Positions 61,845 to 64,000 of a stretch of DNA of 64,000 nt are shown piece by piece. The stretch's first letter is position 1, and every line of letters starts with the position of its first letter. This DNA is from Isochrysis galbana (Eukaryota; Haptophyta; Isochrysidales; Isochrysidaceae): positions 411,382 through 475,381 of the forward strand of contig CM030935.1 of NCBI GenBank assembly GCA_018136815.1, given 5' to 3'. The notes beneath the pieces are model-generated. The model worked only from the letters and a program-made list of their open reading frames with translations. It had not been told where the DNA came from and made no database searches. The translations under genes were made by a program, and so were the position numbers.

Positions 61845-62859
61845 ACATTTCCCGCACCGTCTAAGGGAATATGGCGGGGCCTCGAGCAGATGCCACGTGA
61901 TTTCATTTGATTTGATGAGACTCCCTGAAGTGCCGGGCAATAACGTCTCGTGTTTGCGGAGCCGACTATGTGTTCAGTATTCGGGAGCTGTGTGTGTTAT
62001 GTTGAAACATCATATTGCTATGTTGCTATTGGCATTTGGGGTTGTTGCGGTGGGGGGAGAGCCGCCCTTAGGTTTCCCTGAAAGAAGGCTCTCTCTCTCA
62101 GGTTCCCCCTTCGATATTCCCTCCCTTCGGCGTCTCTCCGTGATCCGCGGCCCTCCGCGCTTCGCCAACCTCTTAACTTAATATGCAGTCGCAGTCGCCC
62201 CGGTCCGCCCGCCTTGTTTGCTCGTTTCTAGCGCCCACCAAACCCTTCATAGAAGCAACAGCAAGCGCCCCTTTCATAGTTCGTGAGTCAGATGGCAGCA
62301 TATCATCACACCAATATGACAAGCGACACCACATGCATTATTCTGTCTCTGATCGCCTGGATAGAAAAAGAGAAAGAGAAAAGAGGGTGCCGGTACATTT
62401 CATAACTGATGATAGTTTTAAAAATGTTTGAGACCTTAATCCTTGTGATGAGGTGTCCGCTTTTTTCGTAGTTCCTCGTCGTCGCCTTAATAATAAATTA
62501 TGGATATGATGTTTCATGCCGCAAGCCCCCTGAAGAGTTCTCATCTGGCATCGCCCTAAGGTCAAAAATGGAGCACCCCCCGAAAATCGTGATTGAAATG
62601 AGCATTTGACCGCCCTGACAAGTCGCATGAGCTCAGCACCTGCTAACGTTAACGTTTAGTGGCTGGCGTTGCGTTTGTCGTACACGAACGGCGTGAATCG
62701 GCGACACACGGATGTTGACGTGGGTCTGTGTGGAGGCCATGGGTCAGTTATGGAGGCCATGGGTCAGGTATGGGTCACATGATAAGCGCATGCCAAATGC
62801 GAGCGTCAGGCTTCGTGTCGATGCCCCGATGCATTGTAGTACTAGTTTTCTTGCCATCC
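61845..62859. other. intergenic, no gene seen
   Basis: Contains the 3' UTRs of two convergent genes. A small direct repeat tggaggccatgggtca occurs at 62733-62767 (two copies). No domain on either strand. Confidence 0.55.
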
Positions 62860-64000
62860 TTAGCTTTGGATTTCTTTCTTGTCAACCCTCGCAGAAGAGC
62901 GGATGGGCTTCATCTGCCCCCGGTCCCAATACTGCTCTAGTGGTACGTCTTGGCGGCTGCAAGCAAGCATGAAACCGATGCTCCCGCCACAGTTGACTGA
63001 GGATAGCTGCACGTGGTGCCACAGCGGGCCCGTCCAATCAAGCGCATGGCGCAAAGCTCGTCGTGATGTGGTGAGTACGACGAGCCGTCCACCGGCTCGG
63101 AGCACGCGTGCCGCCTCAGCGAATGACCGAGCGTAGAGAGATTCAAGCCCAGCTACCCCATGCTTCACTTTGTGCGCCATGCCAAAGGGAAGGTCGCACA
63201 CCACCACATCGGCCACACCGGAGCGAAGTGGCAAGGCCGTAGCGTCCCATAGGCACGCAGACATCTCGCCCACACAACTACAAGAACCTGTGCGGCAATT
63301 TCCTTTTTCGTTCGAGTTGACGAGGCCCTCGGATCCGCACCCAGCAGCGTGAATTGGCACAATTCTGGGGTCGTGCTTGTTCCCTTCCATGTGAGCATGC
63401 GGGTGCGTCACGCATGGCATTGACGCGTGGTACGTACGCTCTACATAATGCCAGGATGGCAACAGCTTAAATTGAGCCTCACACTGCGCTAGCGAACTAG
63501 CATCAGCCTCGGTGGAGGTTTGGCTCATCTCGTGGGCGGCTACGTCAAGCCTCAGCGCTGTGGTCGCTGCTGTGTCGTCGTCATCTACCATTGCATAATA
63601 AGGGCGTGCTCCACCATCCTCGCTACTGTTCTGGGACTTTGTGATTAACTGCCGCGCTCGCGCCAGTACGCTCGCATTGCGAGCCGCCTGCTGCACCACT
63701 TCCGCGTCGGCATCTCCTCCCAGAGCTAGTACACCATGACACGCCTCTGTAGAGCATCTGCATCCATCTCGCACTACCCTGTGCCCACACGAAGTGAGAT
63801 CTGCGGCAGGCGTGCGCCTCCATGCGTGAGGAGGCGTCGCAGCGGCCTCAAGAGGCAGTGTGCCGACCCCACACATGGGATCAACGACCAGCAGTGGCAG
63901 CTGCGGTGGTTCCGTTGGGATGGCCTCGTTTCTCAGCGATTCCGTCCGCGCGCCATCATGATTCCCAGTAGCGTCTGAAGCATTCACACCGATCTCCGAG
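62860..64000 (-). CDS. THUMPD3-like tRNA guanine-N2 methyltransferase, C-terminal part
   Basis: The frame runs off the right edge and ends at 62860, leaving about 379 residues. AdoMet motif VDPMCGVGTLPLEAA (about 63885-63840) and the catalytic-type CDLPFG (about 63202-63185) followed by FAEAARVLRAGGRLVVLTTS match the UPF0020/THUMP methylase family. DLPFG and the position of the motifs suit THUMPD3 (m2G at tRNA position 6, with TRMT112 as partner) better than TRMT11. About 200 residues between motif I and DLPFG, with acidic and His-rich low-complexity sequence (DDDDTAATT, HPHAHMEGNKH), form an insertion longer than I expect. The THUMP domain would lie to the right, outside the window. Confidence 0.82.
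   Translation of the reverse strand, partial: SEIGVNASDATGNHDGARTESLRNEAIPTEPPQLPLLVVDPMCGVGTLPLEAAATPPHAWRRTPAADLTSCGHRVVRDGCRCSTEACHGVLALGGDADAEVVQQAARNASVLARARQLITKSQNSSEDGGARPYYAMVDDDDTAATTALRLDVAAHEMSQTSTEADASSLAQCEAQFKLLPSWHYVERTYHASMPCVTHPHAHMEGNKHDPRIVPIHAAGCGSEGLVNSNEKGNCRTGSCSCVGEMSACLWDATALPLRSGVADVVVCDLPFGMAHKVKHGVAGLESLYARSFAEAARVLRAGGRLVVLTTSRRALRHALDWTGPLWHHVQLSSVNCGGSIGFMLACSRQDVPLEQYWDRGQMKPIRSSARVDKKEIQS

Overview
This window looks like nuclear DNA of a complex-plastid alga, most probably a haptophyte-like lineage (inference). The sequence is GC-rich. Several genes have short GT-AG introns, and two proteins start with an ER signal peptide followed by a Phe-containing transit-like stretch, as in bipartite targeting to a secondary red plastid. 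Other genes (TSNAXIP1-like, Cwf21, calpain-like, DH-PH exchange factor, Dpy-30/UMP-CMP kinase) are typically eukaryotic. Two 100-N runs (31795-31894 and 56895-56994) are scaffold gaps. I see no tRNA, rRNA or CRISPR.

Layout. 1-7247 is the minus-strand coding part of an LTR retrotransposon that runs off the left edge. It has a gag and a second long frame that carries a phage-type cytosine methyltransferase-like domain upstream of a retropepsin. A plus-strand glycosyltransferase follows (9507-11471). From 12190 to 20300 is a repeat-rich block: a complete short non-autonomous LTR element (12440-14141) with target duplication, primer-binding site and polypurine tract; a hAT transposase remnant carrying a nested insertion; a 204-bp tandem array of about nine units; and AT-rich TATCTAG repeats.

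Next is a ten-exon plastid aspartokinase/homoserine dehydrogenase (20363-24617), then another retroelement-rich stretch (25600-29200) with a gag-like frame, a copia fragment and a member of a dispersed insertion family. Genes then become denser: a proline-rich membrane protein (30148-31590), DH-PH factor (31912-33654), UMP-CMP kinase (36264-37126), a hypothetical repeat-borne frame split by a MITE (37505-39741), TSNAXIP1-like and calpain-like genes sharing a 208-bp divergent promoter region (39999-45665), a UVR-domain plastid protein (47970-49001), Cwf21 splicing factor (49879-50556), a Rieske protein (52671-53608), a decayed pogo-like transposase N-terminus, a CCCH/RS protein, an LRR protein, two hypothetical proteins, and a THUMPD3-like tRNA methyltransferase cut by the right edge.

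The host genes form no operon or single pathway. Many are arranged head to head over short G-rich or purine-rich spacers. The most unusual content is the methyltransferase-bearing retroelement, the complete 1.7-kb TRIM-like element, and a family of insertions (copies at 14178, 26694, 46402 and 51131) with conserved ends and 11-16-bp target duplications that I cannot place in a known class.
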